Position numbers and translations under genes: made by a program
Notes under the pieces: generated by a model
Seen by the model: the letters and a program-made list of their open reading frames with translations, nothing else
Database searches by the model: none
What the model was told of the DNA's origin: nothing
In this document: positions 8,617 to 17,336 of the stretch, one piece after another
Layout: every line of letters starts with the position of its first letter
Position numbering within the stretch: position 1 is the stretch's first letter
From: Sporofaciens musculi
GTDB lineage: Bacteria > Bacillota > Clostridia > Lachnospirales > Lachnospiraceae
DNA length: 64,000 nt
Assembly (NCBI RefSeq): GCF_009830285.1
Contig: NZ_WUQX01000001.1
Location: 2,232,501 to 2,296,500, forward strand
Reading direction: 5' to 3'

Positions 8617-10053
8617 ATGAAGAAGACAAAGATCATATGTACGCTTGGACCAAGGACCGACGATGACGAGCTGATGAGGATTCTGGTTCAAAAAGGTATG
8701 GATATTGCCAGATTCAACTTTTCCCATGGAACCCATGAAGAACAAAAGGAGCGAATGGACAGACTTAAGAGAATTCGCGACGAGGAAGGAAAGCCTATTG
8801 CCATACTTTTGGATACCAAGGGACCGGAGATTCGGACGGGTACCTTAAAGGACGGGAAGAAGGTTACGCTGAATGAGGGAGATACTTTTGTTCTGACAGC
8901 GGAAGAGTTGACGGGAGATGCCGAAAAGGTATCCATTACATATGAAGGTCTTGTGGATGATGTTCAGGTCGGAAGTACCATTCTGATTGACGACGGGCTG
9001 ATAGGCCTTAAGGTCAAGGCGAAGAATGGCAGGGAGATCATCTGTACAGTTGTGAATGGAGGTGAGCTTGGCGAGCGGAAAGGCGTCAATGTCCCCAATG
9101 TTCCGGTAAGGCTTCCGGCAATCACGCAGAAGGATCGGGAGGATATCCGGTTTGGCGCCAAGCAGGAGATTGATTTTATTGCAGCGTCTTTTGTGCGCAA
9201 TGCAGAGTGTATCCTTGAGATTCGTGCTTTCCTTAAGGAGTGCAATGCGCCGAATATCCCGATTATTGCTAAGATTGAGAATGCAGAAGGGATTAAGAAC
9301 ATTGATGAGATTATTCGCTGCGCAGACGGTATTATGATTGCCCGCGGTGACTTGGGTGTGGAGATTCCAGCAGAGGAGGTTCCTTATCTGCAGAAGATGA
9401 TTATTCAGAAGTGCAATGAGAATTATAAGCCGGTTATTACTGCCACCCAGATGCTGGATTCCATGATGCGCAATCCGCGTCCTACCAGGGCGGAGGTGAC
9501 GGATGTGGCCAATGCGGTCTATGACGGTACGGATGCCGTAATGCTCTCCGGCGAGACGGCTCAGGGCAAGTATCCTGTGGAGGCATTACGGATGATGGTG
9601 CACATTGTAAAGGATACGGAGCAGCATCTGGATTATGAATTGATGATGAAAAAGACGGAGGCTCATCATATGAAGAGTACCTCCAGCGCTCTGTGCCATG
9701 CGGCGGTGACGACGGCAAATAATTTGAGAGCCAAATGTATCATTACGCCCACAGTATCCGGTGTGACGGCAAGGGTAGTGTCAAAGTTCAAGCCGCGTAT
9801 GGATATCATAGGCGTGACTCCAAATGAGGCTGCGCTTCGCAGGATGCAGCTCTATTGGGGAATTATTCCGCTAAAATCCATTCCTCTTAGCTCCATGGAG
9901 GACGTCTGCAACGGAGCCATTGATTTGGTATGTGCAAAGCAGATGGCGGAAGCAGGGGATATCGTGGTGCTGACTGCGGGAATTCCGGCTGCCAATGTGA
10001 CCGCAGAGCGGGGCGGAGCCAGCAATATTATGCGGATTACTGTGATTGAGTAA
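8617..10053 (+). CDS. pyk: Pyruvate kinase
   Basis: 478 residues, the normal length of a pyruvate kinase without the extra PEP-utilising C-terminal domain found in Bacillus and some clostridial enzymes. It makes pyruvate and ATP from phosphoenolpyruvate and ADP at the end of glycolysis. Visible hallmarks: N-terminal TKIICTLGPRTDD, the substrate loop FNFSHGTHEEQ, LLDTKGPEIRTG, the active-site block IPIIAKIENAEG with its catalytic lysine, IMIARGDLGVE, ATQMLDSMM and the TDVANAVYDGTDAVMLSGETA block. The C-terminal domain (about 355-478) holds the allosteric region. AGGAGG lies 10 bases before the ATG. No clear sigma-A promoter is seen just upstream, so it may be read from the rhomboid-like gene; a hairpin terminator follows. 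Confidence 0.97.
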   Translation: MKKTKIICTLGPRTDDDELMRILVQKGMDIARFNFSHGTHEEQKERMDRLKRIRDEEGKPIAILLDTKGPEIRTGTLKDGKKVTLNEGDTFVLTAEELTGDAEKVSITYEGLVDDVQVGSTILIDDGLIGLKVKAKNGREIICTVVNGGELGERKGVNVPNVPVRLPAITQKDREDIRFGAKQEIDFIAASFVRNAECILEIRAFLKECNAPNIPIIAKIENAEGIKNIDEIIRCADGIMIARGDLGVEIPAEEVPYLQKMIIQKCNENYKPVITATQMLDSMMRNPRPTRAEVTDVANAVYDGTDAVMLSGETAQGKYPVEALRMMVHIVKDTEQHLDYELMMKKTEAHHMKSTSSALCHAAVTTANNLRAKCIITPTVSGVTARVVSKFKPRMDIIGVTPNEAALRRMQLYWGIIPLKSIPLSSMEDVCNGAIDLVCAKQMAEAGDIVVLTAGIPAANVTAERGGASNIMRITVIE

Positions 10054-10101
10054 GCATAAGGAGAAACGACGGACCAATCAGTTAAATTAGGTGTCAATAT
10101 A

Positions 10102-10148
10102 CAAGATATGGTATTTTCTGAGAATCAGATTTTGCCATATCTTGTTTT
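10102..10148 (+). terminator. Rho-independent terminator after pyk
   Basis: CAAGATATGG (10102-10111) pairs perfectly with CCATATCTTG (10135-10144), followed by TTTT. Confidence 0.7.
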
Positions 10149-10196
10149 GGTTTGGCATATAATATTATTAGAATTAGAATTTATTGTAAAAAAATG

Positions 10197-10226
10197 TTGA
10201 CACATGCCCTAGGAATCAAGTATAGT
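10197..10226 (+). promoter_or_regulatory. Sigma-A promoter of the TrmB regulator-lysA operon
   Basis: TTGACA at 10197-10202, 18-nt spacer, TATAGT at 10221-10226. Transcription should begin near 10233, which rules out the GTG at 10225 as a start codon for the downstream gene. Confidence 0.75.
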
Positions 10227-10263
10227 GTTCCTTGTGAGAACTACGGGGATGAGGAGTGAAGAA

Positions 10264-10974
10264 TTGGAGCAAGTATCATTTACAGAACGCCTGATGGAGT
10301 TTGGGCTTACGCGTCAGGAGGCCAACATCTATCATTGTCTGCTCACTGAGGGGAAAGTGACAGGCTATGAGGTGGCGAAGCAGACAGGGATTTCCAGATC
10401 TAATGCGTACAATTCCTTGGCAAACATGACAGAAAAAGGCGCTTCCTATCTGGTGGAGGAGGGACATACCCGCAAATATGTTCCTGTGCCTCTGGATGAA
10501 TTCTGCAAAAACCGGATTCGGAAGCTTACGGAAACCAAGAATTGGCTTGGCGAGCATATGCCTTCAGAGAAAACATATGTGGAGGGATATATTACCATTG
10601 AGGGTTCTGAGCATATCCTGGACAAGATGCGTAATATTCTAAAAAAAGTAGAGGGGCAGGTTTACATCAGCCTGACCAGGAACTATCTGCTGCTTTTGAT
10701 TAAGGAGCTGCAGGAGCTTATCATGGACATGAAGCGGGTGGTTATCATTACAGACCAGCCTACTGCTTTTCCAAGGGCAAAGGTATACATAGGAGAGGAT
10801 CGGGGCATGCGTATCGGTGTAATTGCAGATTCACGCTATGTCCTTACAGGAGAATACGGGGAAGGGAGTATGAACACCTGCCTGTATTCCGGACAGAAGA
10901 ATTTCGTAGAATTATATAAGACTGCGCTTTCCAATGAGATTAAATTACTATCCATGCGAGAGGAGAATCAGTAA
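10264..10974 (+). CDS. TrmB-family transcriptional regulator linked to lysA
   Basis: About 236 residues from the TTG at 10264, which has GAGGAG 7 bases upstream; an in-frame ATG at 10249 (241 residues) is the alternative but lacks a good ribosome site. The N-terminal region (roughly residues 5-75) is a winged helix of TrmB type: FGLTRQEANIYHCLL, then VAKQTGISRSNAYNSLANMTEKG as helix-turn-helix. The C-terminal part resembles the TrmB effector domain. It lies 2 bases before lysA in the same operon, so it likely controls lysine synthesis or itself; the effector is unknown. Other TrmB-like proteins sense sugars, but the lysA linkage argues for an amino-acid-related signal here. Confidence 0.8.
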   Translation: MEQVSFTERLMEFGLTRQEANIYHCLLTEGKVTGYEVAKQTGISRSNAYNSLANMTEKGASYLVEEGHTRKYVPVPLDEFCKNRIRKLTETKNWLGEHMPSEKTYVEGYITIEGSEHILDKMRNILKKVEGQVYISLTRNYLLLLIKELQELIMDMKRVVIITDQPTAFPRAKVYIGEDRGMRIGVIADSRYVLTGEYGEGSMNTCLYSGQKNFVELYKTALSNEIKLLSMREENQ

Positions 10975-10976
10975 CA

Positions 10977-12248
10977 ATGAAGAAAGAGACATTTGTGACA
11001 AAAGATCAGTTAGAAGAAATTGTGAAGGAATATCCGACACCGTTCCATCTGTACGATGAAAAGGGGATTCGCAGGAATATTAGGGCGCTTAAGGAAGCGT
11101 TTTCCTGGAACAAAGGGTATAAGGAATATTTTGCCGTCAAAGCGACGCCCAATCCCTTTCTGATTAATATATTGAGGGAATACGGCTGCGGCTGTGACTG
11201 CTCCTCCTACACAGAGCTTATGCTCTCTGAGGCGGTAGGGGCTCTTAAGGAGGATATCATGTTTTCCTCCAATGATACCCCGGCAGAGGAGTTTGCCTAT
11301 GCAGACCGTCTGGGCGCAATCATTAACCTGGATGATATTACCCATATTGATTTTCTGGAAAATGTAATCGGTCATATTCCGGAGACTATTAGTTGCCGTT
11401 ATAATCCCGGCGGTTTATTTAAGATCAGCAACGATATCATGGATAATCCTGGGGATTCTAAATACGGCATGACCACTGAGCAGTTGTTTGATGCATTTAA
11501 AATACTGAAAGAAAAGGGCGCTAAGGAGTTTGGAATCCATGCATTTCTAGCAAGCAACACGGTGACCAACGAATATTACCCCATGCTTGCCAAGGTGCTG
11601 TTTGAAGTTGCCGTTAAACTAAAACAGGAAACCGGAGTCCATATTAAGTTTATCAACCTGTCAGGTGGAATCGGGATTCCCTATACTCCAGACCAGGAGC
11701 CCAATGATATCCGTATGATCGGTGACGGAGTCCGTCGGGTATATGAGGAGGTGCTTACGCCGGAGGGGATGGACGACGTGGCCATTTATACAGAGCTTGG
11801 ACGTTTTATGATGGGACCTTATGGCTGTCTGGTTACAAAAGCCATTCACCAGAAGCACACTCATAAAGAATATATAGGCGTGGACGCCTGCGCAGTCAAC
11901 CTGATGCGTCCGGCCATGTACGGCGCTTACCACCATATTACGGTTATGGGCAAAGAGAAAAAAGCTCTGGACCACAAGTACGACATTGTGGGCTCTCTGT
12001 GCGAAAACAATGATAAATTCGCCATTGACCGTATGCTGCCAAAGATTGACATGGGTGATCTCCTTGTGATTCACGATACAGGGGCTCACGGTTTTTCCAT
12101 GGGATATAATTACAACGGAAAGCTAAAGTCCGCAGAGCTTTTGTTAAAGGAGGACGGCGGTGTACAGTTAATCCGAAGGGCTGAAACGCCTGCCGACTAT
12201 TTTGCTACCTTCGATTGTTTTGAGGTTGCTAAAAATTTGATGAAATAA
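10977..12248 (+). CDS. lysA: Diaminopimelate decarboxylase
   Basis: 423 residues, PLP-dependent fold-type III (alanine racemase-like barrel plus beta domain). It converts meso-diaminopimelate to L-lysine and CO2, the last step of lysine synthesis. The PLP lysine is K55 in YFAVKATPNP; a glycine-rich phosphate loop NLSGGIGIPY lies near 230, and the CENND motif near residue 335 supplies the active-site cysteine and acid typical of LysA/ornithine decarboxylase-like enzymes. The gene starts 2 bases after the TrmB regulator stop. The IPYTPDQEPNDI segment is slightly unusual, so a related decarboxylase cannot be excluded, but lysA is by far the best fit. Confidence 0.85.
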   Translation: MKKETFVTKDQLEEIVKEYPTPFHLYDEKGIRRNIRALKEAFSWNKGYKEYFAVKATPNPFLINILREYGCGCDCSSYTELMLSEAVGALKEDIMFSSNDTPAEEFAYADRLGAIINLDDITHIDFLENVIGHIPETISCRYNPGGLFKISNDIMDNPGDSKYGMTTEQLFDAFKILKEKGAKEFGIHAFLASNTVTNEYYPMLAKVLFEVAVKLKQETGVHIKFINLSGGIGIPYTPDQEPNDIRMIGDGVRRVYEEVLTPEGMDDVAIYTELGRFMMGPYGCLVTKAIHQKHTHKEYIGVDACAVNLMRPAMYGAYHHITVMGKEKKALDHKYDIVGSLCENNDKFAIDRMLPKIDMGDLLVIHDTGAHGFSMGYNYNGKLKSAELLLKEDGGVQLIRRAETPADYFATFDCFEVAKNLMK

Positions 12249-12263
12249 TTCCTCTGTCAAGAG

Positions 12264-12292
12264 TTGATTTTGTACAATAATGAGAGTAATAT
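12264..12292 (+). promoter_or_regulatory. Sigma-A promoter of the lipoprotein gene
   Basis: TTGATT at 12264-12269, 17-nt spacer, TAATAT at 12287-12292. Confidence 0.55.
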
Positions 12293-12392
12293 AGTTTATG
12301 TGCGAAATATCAACGTAATAGAGAGGCGTTGAGGTCACAGGTGCAGGCATTTGCCAGATGCCGGCGCATTATTTTGTGAAGGAGGAATAATC

Positions 12393-13031
12393 ATGAAAAA
12401 AAGAGGATTGCTGGCAGTATTACTCATTGCAGTCATGGCGTTGTTATGTGGCTGTGGAGGTATGAGTGCGGAGGACGCACAGTCTTATGCTAAGTCTATC
12501 ATGGACGCAAGCTATAAGGGAGAGTTTGACAAGTACGTTGAATGGACGAAGTCATCAAAGGAAGAAGCCCAGAAGCTTTATGAGAGCAATGTTGATACCA
12601 CCATGCAGGAAGCGGGATTTTCACAGCTTGGTCTGTCTGAGGAGCTGAACGCTAATTACAGACAGTTATTCCTGGACATGATTAAACAGGCGAACTATGA
12701 AGTTGGTGAAGCGAAGGAAGCGGGAGACAAGGCTTATACAGTCGATGTGACAGTGAAGCCTTTTACTGGTTTTGACGGGCTTCAGGCAGAAGTAGAGGCT
12801 GCTACAATGGCAGAGGTGGAGAATATTGATGTGAATGACCAGAATGCAGTCAATGAGCTGGTATTCCAGAAGATGTATGAGATCATGGCTGCAAAGATAG
12901 CGTCTCCTACTTACGGAGATCCTACTACAGTGACCATTACCGTTAAGCCGGATTCTGACGGTGTGTACTTTATCGATCAGACCGATATGACAGCATTGGA
13001 TGACGCTTTATTCCCGTCAGATGCTTTCTAA
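12393..13031 (+). CDS. Predicted lipoprotein of unknown function
   Basis: 212 residues from the ATG at 12393, which has GGAGGA 7 bases upstream; an open stretch further 5' lacks a ribosome site. The N-terminus is a lipoprotein signal peptide: basic MKKR, a hydrophobic core, and lipobox LLCGC with the lipidated Cys near residue 20. The mature part is acidic, mostly helical by composition, with a region of beta-rich sequence (TVDVTVKPFTGF and TTVTITVKPDSDGVYF). It is presumably anchored outside the membrane. It resembles small Firmicutes lipoproteins of the DUF5105-like type, but I cannot confirm a family. It has its own promoter and lies just before tRNA-Leu. Confidence 0.75.
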   Translation: MKKRGLLAVLLIAVMALLCGCGGMSAEDAQSYAKSIMDASYKGEFDKYVEWTKSSKEEAQKLYESNVDTTMQEAGFSQLGLSEELNANYRQLFLDMIKQANYEVGEAKEAGDKAYTVDVTVKPFTGFDGLQAEVEAATMAEVENIDVNDQNAVNELVFQKMYEIMAAKIASPTYGDPTTVTITVKPDSDGVYFIDQTDMTALDDALFPSDAF

Positions 13032-13064
13032 AATCTTTGCTTCTAAATTTTTTTAATAAAAGCA

Positions 13065-13093
13065 TTGACATTAGCTGCATTAGCAGTTATAAT
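13065..13093 (+). promoter_or_regulatory. Consensus sigma-A promoter of tRNA-Leu
   Basis: TTGACA at 13065-13070, 17-nt spacer, TATAAT at 13088-13093: a full consensus match 34 bases before the tRNA. Confidence 0.9.
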
Positions 13094-13127
13094 TTACCAT
13101 GTTGCCGGTGATTATCGGCAACGATAA

Positions 13128-13210
13128 GCGGATGTGGCGGAATGGCAGACGCACAAGACTCAAAATCTTGCGGGGGCGACCTCGTGTGGGTTCAAGTCCC
13201 ACCATCCGCA
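13128..13210 (+). tRNA. tRNA-Leu (anticodon CAA)
   Basis: 83 nt. Acceptor stem GCGGATG (13128-13134) pairs with CATCCGC (13203-13209), discriminator A13210. Anticodon stem CAAGA/TCTTG encloses the loop CTCAAAA, giving anticodon CAA at 13161-13163, which reads UUG. The long variable arm (GGGGGCGACCTCG) and GTTCAAGTC in the T-loop are typical of class II leucine tRNA. The 3' CCA is not encoded. Confidence 0.97.
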
Positions 13211-13215
13211 GTACT

Positions 13216-13268
13216 AAGAGGTATTTAGATAAGGTGAGTTTGTTCATTTATCTAAGTATCTTTTTTTA
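13216..13268 (+). terminator. Terminator after tRNA-Leu
   Basis: GGTATTTAGATAA and TTATCTAAGTATC form a stem with a G-U pair and small mismatch, followed by a run of seven T. Confidence 0.75.
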
Positions 13269-13274
13269 TTTGAA

Positions 13275-13323
13275 TTTGACGGGTTACTGTGAACATCATG
13301 GGTGTGAACAGTAACTTTGACAG
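13275..13323. repeat. 33-nt hairpin element flanked by near-identical 8-bp repeats
   Basis: Core 13283-13315: GTTACTGT and ACAGTAAC are perfect 8-bp ends; inside them a GA/GA internal loop and a 5-bp stem ACATC/GGTGT with an ATG loop. Directly outside lie TTTGACGG (13275-13282) and TTTGACAG (13316-13323), 7 of 8 identical, resembling a target-site duplication. The fold matches the right-end hairpin of the larger element at 24815-24958. Confidence 0.55.
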
Positions 13324-13355
13324 AACCGTAAAATATGGGTCGGCGTAATAAGGGC

Positions 13356-13384
13356 TTTACACTGCAATCACCGATTGATATAAT
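13356..13384 (+). promoter_or_regulatory. Sigma-A promoter ahead of the 31-codon gene
   Basis: TTTACA at 13356-13361, 17-nt spacer, TATAAT at 13379-13384; expected start of transcription near 13391. Confidence 0.8.
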
Positions 13385-13428
13385 AAAAGTACTAAGAAAA
13401 CGGCGTTTTAAAAAGAGAGGTGAAAAAT

Positions 13429-13524
13429 ATGCCGAACAATGAAAAAGAATATAACGGTTATCTTATCGATCAACTTAGATTGCTTAAACGGATTAAGGTA
13501 GTAACCAAAGATACAAAGGACTAG
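13429..13524 (+). CDS. Small protein of 31 residues, function unknown
   Basis: ATG at 13429, stop TAG 13522-13524. The start has AGAGAGGTG ending about 6 bases upstream, and a near-consensus sigma-A promoter lies 45 bases before it, so both transcription and translation are well supported. The product is charged, with an acidic start (MPNNEKEYNGY) and a basic end (LLKRIKVVTKDTKD) and no membrane segment. It is 30 bases before the aldo/keto reductase gene and probably co-transcribed with it. I do not recognise the family; it could be a small regulator or a leader peptide for the reductase. Confidence 0.6.
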   Translation: MPNNEKEYNGYLIDQLRLLKRIKVVTKDTKD

Positions 13525-13554
13525 AAAAGGAAAATACCAGGAGGATAAGAGCAT

Positions 13555-14661
13555 ATGTACTATAAACAGTATGGCAGCACGGATATGAAGGTGTCGGCAA
13601 TCGGCCTTGGCACCATGCGTTATGATGAGGAGGATATTAAGGCAGACCGCTTGGAGAAATGTGCGGAGATTCCTCTTTATGCTTTTGAGAAAGGGATTAA
13701 CTACTGGGATACAGCACCCTTCTATTGCGAAGACAAGAGCGAGATTGTGACAGGAATCGCTTTGTCCCAGGTAAAAAGAAGCGAAGTCTATGTAACTTCT
13801 AAGACAAATTTGGGCACAATAGATGCAGGCGACCATCCGAAGAAGGAGGACTTTAGGAAAAGGCTTGAAATGTCTCTTGACAGGCTTAAGACGGATTATA
13901 TTGATTTTTACCATATGTGGTGTATGTTAAGCCTTAAGTCCTGGGAGAAGCATATGGATGCTCTCTACGGGTTTTTTGAGGATGCGAAGCGGGAAGGGCT
14001 AATCCGCAATATCGTTTTTTCTTCCCATATGCAGGGAGACGAGATTGAGACAGTGGTTGAAACGGGAAAATTTCGCGGTATGCTGATTGGGTACAATGCG
14101 CTGAATTACCGTTTCCGCCAGATCGGGATTGAGGCGGCTTATCAGAACGGAATGGGCGTGGTGGTCATGAATCCTCTGGGCGGGGGCATGATTCCAGAGA
14201 ATCCTGATGCATTTTCCTATCTGACGGAAGGGACGGATTTGACCGTACCTCAGGCGGCCCTAAGATTCGTGGCCTCCCATAAGGAGATTACGGTGACCCT
14301 GGCAGGCTGTACCAAGAAAGAGCATGTTGACGACGCAGTGAAGGCTGTTGAGAACCTTGAAGAGAAGCCTACCAGTGAAATTGTGAAGAAATACGAGGGA
14401 AAAGGCGTGGCGCTGAATAATCTGTGTACAGGGTGCTCTTACTGCAAGGTGTGTCCAAAGCAGATTCCCATTGCCAAATATATGGATGCATATAACCAGA
14501 TGATTTTGACAGGAGATAAAGGCGCTATTTTGGACCGAATCGAAAACCACTGGGGCATTACGAAGGATAAGGCGAAAGATTGTATTGGCTGCGGCAGATG
14601 TGAACGTCACTGTACACAGCATCTTCCCATTATAAAGAGGCTTAAGGAGATTGCAGAGTAG
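13555..14661 (+). CDS. Aldo/keto reductase with C-terminal ferredoxin-like domain
   Basis: 368 residues. The N-terminal two thirds is an aldo/keto reductase barrel: IGLGTMRYDEED, the catalytic-type D and Y in NYWDTAPFYCEDKSE, K in VTSKTNL and H in FYHMWC. The C-terminal part has two cysteine clusters, CTGCSYCKVCP and CIGCGRCERHC, expected to bind 4Fe-4S centres. This combination is widespread in anaerobic Firmicutes and presumably links NAD(P)H- or ferredoxin-dependent electron flow to reduction of a carbonyl substrate. The substrate is unknown. The ATG has AGGAGG 9 bases upstream and follows the 31-residue gene. Confidence 0.9.
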   Translation: MYYKQYGSTDMKVSAIGLGTMRYDEEDIKADRLEKCAEIPLYAFEKGINYWDTAPFYCEDKSEIVTGIALSQVKRSEVYVTSKTNLGTIDAGDHPKKEDFRKRLEMSLDRLKTDYIDFYHMWCMLSLKSWEKHMDALYGFFEDAKREGLIRNIVFSSHMQGDEIETVVETGKFRGMLIGYNALNYRFRQIGIEAAYQNGMGVVVMNPLGGGMIPENPDAFSYLTEGTDLTVPQAALRFVASHKEITVTLAGCTKKEHVDDAVKAVENLEEKPTSEIVKKYEGKGVALNNLCTGCSYCKVCPKQIPIAKYMDAYNQMILTGDKGAILDRIENHWGITKDKAKDCIGCGRCERHCTQHLPIIKRLKEIAE

Positions 14662-14708
14662 ATTAGCAGCTGTATTCTGGACTGTAGGAAAAACAGGGGG
14701 AATCTGAT

Positions 14709-17324
14709 ATGAGCAATAAAATCGTGTTAATAGACGGACATAGTATTTTAAACCGTGCATTTTACGGGCTGCCGGACCTGACGAATTCAGAGGGGCTGCA
14801 CACCAATGCAATTTACGGTTTTCTGACCATCATGTTTAAGATACTAGAGGAGGAGAAGCCGGAATATCTGACAGTGGCCTTCGACGTCCATGCGCCTACG
14901 TTCCGCCACAAGATGTACGCGGAATATAAGGGAACCAGAAAGCCCATGGCGGAGGAGCTGCGTCAGCAGGTGCCGGTGATTAAAGAGGTTCTTCATGCCA
15001 TGGGGGTTTTGACCATTGAGTGTGCCGGCCTTGAGGCGGATGACCTTTTAGGAACCTTGTCCAAACGATGTGAGGAGAAGGGGATGGAGGTGTCCGTCAT
15101 TTCCGGCGACCGCGACCTCTTGCAGCTTGCGACAGACCATGTGAAAATCCGAATCCCCAAGACCAAACAGGGGCGTACTGAGGTGGAGGATTACTATGCC
15201 AAGGATGTGAAGGAGAAATATCAGGTGACACCCCAAGAGTTTATTGACCTAAAGGCTCTTATGGGAGATGCCTCTGACAATATTCCGGGAGTTCCATCCA
15301 TTGGGGAGAAGACTGCAACAAAGATTATTGCAGAGTACCATTCCATTGAAAATGCTCACGACCATGTGGAGGAATTAAAGCCCCCCAGGGCTTCTAAGGC
15401 CCTTCGTGAGCACTGGGATATGGCGGTTATGAGTAAGAAGCTTGCCACCATCAATGTGACCGCAGATTTCCCCTATGAGCTTTACGAGGCAAAGCTTGGC
15501 AGCCTGTATACAGAGGAGGCCTATGATTATTTCCAGAAGCTTCAGTTTAAGAATCTCTTGTCTCGATTCGACGTAACGAAAGCCGCGGAAAAGGTTGAGG
15601 AAGGGTTCCTAGAGATTTCTGATTTGTACACAGCAAAACAGGTCTTTTTGGAGGCGGCAGGGGCAGAGTGCGTGGGAGCCTGCATTTTCAAAAATGGGAA
15701 AGACGTGCTTCCACTTTTTGCTGACCAGGCCCAGATGGGGGGAATCGGACTGTGTTTTCAGAAGGATAAGAGCTATTGTATCCGAACCGGAGAAGGGATT
15801 TCCGAGAAATGGCTTCTTGAGCGATTGTCTGAGACGGCAGGAAGTGCAGGGCGGTTCGTGATGTTTGATTTGAAGGAGGCTTTGGCATATCTTAGGCTTG
15901 AAGATCCGAAGAATTGCTTTGACGCTACTGTGGCAGCTTATCTTCTGAACCCGTTAAAGAATAATTATACTTATGAGGATGTGGCGCGGGAACAGTTGGA
16001 GATTTTGATTGATGAGAAGGCAAAGGAACAGGTAAAAGTATGCTACGAGGCCTATACGGCCTATAGGGCTTCCTCACTCCTTTGGGATAAGCTTAAAGAG
16101 TGTCAGATGGACAGGCTGTTTGCAGACATTGAGATGCCGCTTGTATTTACGCTGTACGATATGGAGAAAAACGGTGTCAAGGTGGAGGCGGAAGCCTTAA
16201 AGTTCTACGGAAGCCAGCTTGGCAGTAAGATTGCGGAGCTGGAAAAAGAGATCTATGAGGATGCAGGCGAGACCTTTAACATCAATTCACCCAAGCAGCT
16301 TGGGGTCGTCCTTTTTGAGAATATGAAGCTTCCTGGCGGTAAGAAGACCAAGACAGGATATTCCACGGCTGCAGACGTGTTGGAGAAGCTGGCGCCCGAC
16401 TATCCGATTGTCGCCAAGATTCTGGAATACCGCCAATATTCAAAACTAAAGTCCACATATGCGGACGGGCTTGCGAACTATATTGGTGAGGACAAAAGAA
16501 TCCACAGTAAGTTTAACCAGACAATCACGGCCACGGGGCGGCTTAGCAGTACGGAGCCCAATCTTCAGAATATTCCTGTGCGCATGGAGTTAGGAAGACT
16601 GATCCGGAAGGTATTTATACCGGAGGATGGATACGTGTTCGTGGATGCGGATTATTCCCAGATTGAGCTTAGGGTTCTTGCACACTGCTCCGGCGATCAG
16701 AATCTGATTGAGGCGTACAGGGAGGCGGAGGATATCCACAGGATTACAGCTTCCCAGGTGTTCCATGTGCCCTTTGAGGAGGTGACCTCACAGCAGAGGC
16801 GCAATGCCAAGGCAGTTAATTTTGGGATTGTGTATGGAATCAGCTCCTTCGGGCTGAGCCAGGACTTAAGCATTACCCGAAAAGAGGCGGCCCAGTATAT
16901 TGAGGATTATTTTAAAACCTATCCTGGAATCAAAAGCTTTCTTGATGACACGGTAAAGCACGCCAAGGAGATGGGGTATGTGGTGACTCTGTTTGGGAGA
17001 AGGCGTCCTGTGCCGGAGTTGTCCTCCAGCAATTTCATGCAGCGCTCCTTCGGTGAGCGTGTGGCGATGAATGCTCCCATTCAGGGAACGGCTGCCGATA
17101 TTATCAAGATTGCCATGATTGGCGTACACAAAAGACTTAAGGGCAGGCAGATGAAGTCAAGGCTGGTTTTACAGGTTCATGATGAGCTGCTAATCGAAGC
17201 ATATCAGCCGGAGCTTTCGGAAGTTAAGGAGATTCTCAGAGAAGAAATGGAGAAGGCTGTTTCTTTAGATGTACCGCTGGAAGTGGATATGCACACGGGA
17301 GAGAATTGGTACGAAGCGAAATAG
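14709..17324 (+). CDS. polA: DNA polymerase I
   Basis: 871 residues, normal length. Domains: 5'-3' exonuclease/flap nuclease (about 1-290; LIDGHSILNRAFYG, FDVHAPTFRHKMYAEYKG, LMGDASDNIPGVPSIGEKTA), a 3'-5' exonuclease-like middle domain (about 310-465) and the polymerase (about 475-871) with motif A DADYSQIELRVLAH near 644, motif B RRNAKAVNFGIVYG near 697 and motif C QVHDELL near 823. The middle domain seems to lack the DEDD catalytic residues, as in Bacillus Pol I, so proofreading is doubtful. It fills gaps in repair and removes RNA primers. It heads a compact run polA-coaE-walJ-degV with gaps of 12-18 bases. Confidence 0.97.
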   Translation: MSNKIVLIDGHSILNRAFYGLPDLTNSEGLHTNAIYGFLTIMFKILEEEKPEYLTVAFDVHAPTFRHKMYAEYKGTRKPMAEELRQQVPVIKEVLHAMGVLTIECAGLEADDLLGTLSKRCEEKGMEVSVISGDRDLLQLATDHVKIRIPKTKQGRTEVEDYYAKDVKEKYQVTPQEFIDLKALMGDASDNIPGVPSIGEKTATKIIAEYHSIENAHDHVEELKPPRASKALREHWDMAVMSKKLATINVTADFPYELYEAKLGSLYTEEAYDYFQKLQFKNLLSRFDVTKAAEKVEEGFLEISDLYTAKQVFLEAAGAECVGACIFKNGKDVLPLFADQAQMGGIGLCFQKDKSYCIRTGEGISEKWLLERLSETAGSAGRFVMFDLKEALAYLRLEDPKNCFDATVAAYLLNPLKNNYTYEDVAREQLEILIDEKAKEQVKVCYEAYTAYRASSLLWDKLKECQMDRLFADIEMPLVFTLYDMEKNGVKVEAEALKFYGSQLGSKIAELEKEIYEDAGETFNINSPKQLGVVLFENMKLPGGKKTKTGYSTAADVLEKLAPDYPIVAKILEYRQYSKLKSTYADGLANYIGEDKRIHSKFNQTITATGRLSSTEPNLQNIPVRMELGRLIRKVFIPEDGYVFVDADYSQIELRVLAHCSGDQNLIEAYREAEDIHRITASQVFHVPFEEVTSQQRRNAKAVNFGIVYGISSFGLSQDLSITRKEAAQYIEDYFKTYPGIKSFLDDTVKHAKEMGYVVTLFGRRRPVPELSSSNFMQRSFGERVAMNAPIQGTAADIIKIAMIGVHKRLKGRQMKSRLVLQVHDELLIEAYQPELSEVKEILREEMEKAVSLDVPLEVDMHTGENWYEAK

Positions 17325-17336
17325 AGGTGTAAGGTC

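Noticed and set aside
10225..10248. GTG at 10225 as start of the TrmB regulator
   Set aside because: It lies within the -10 box and before the expected transcription start.
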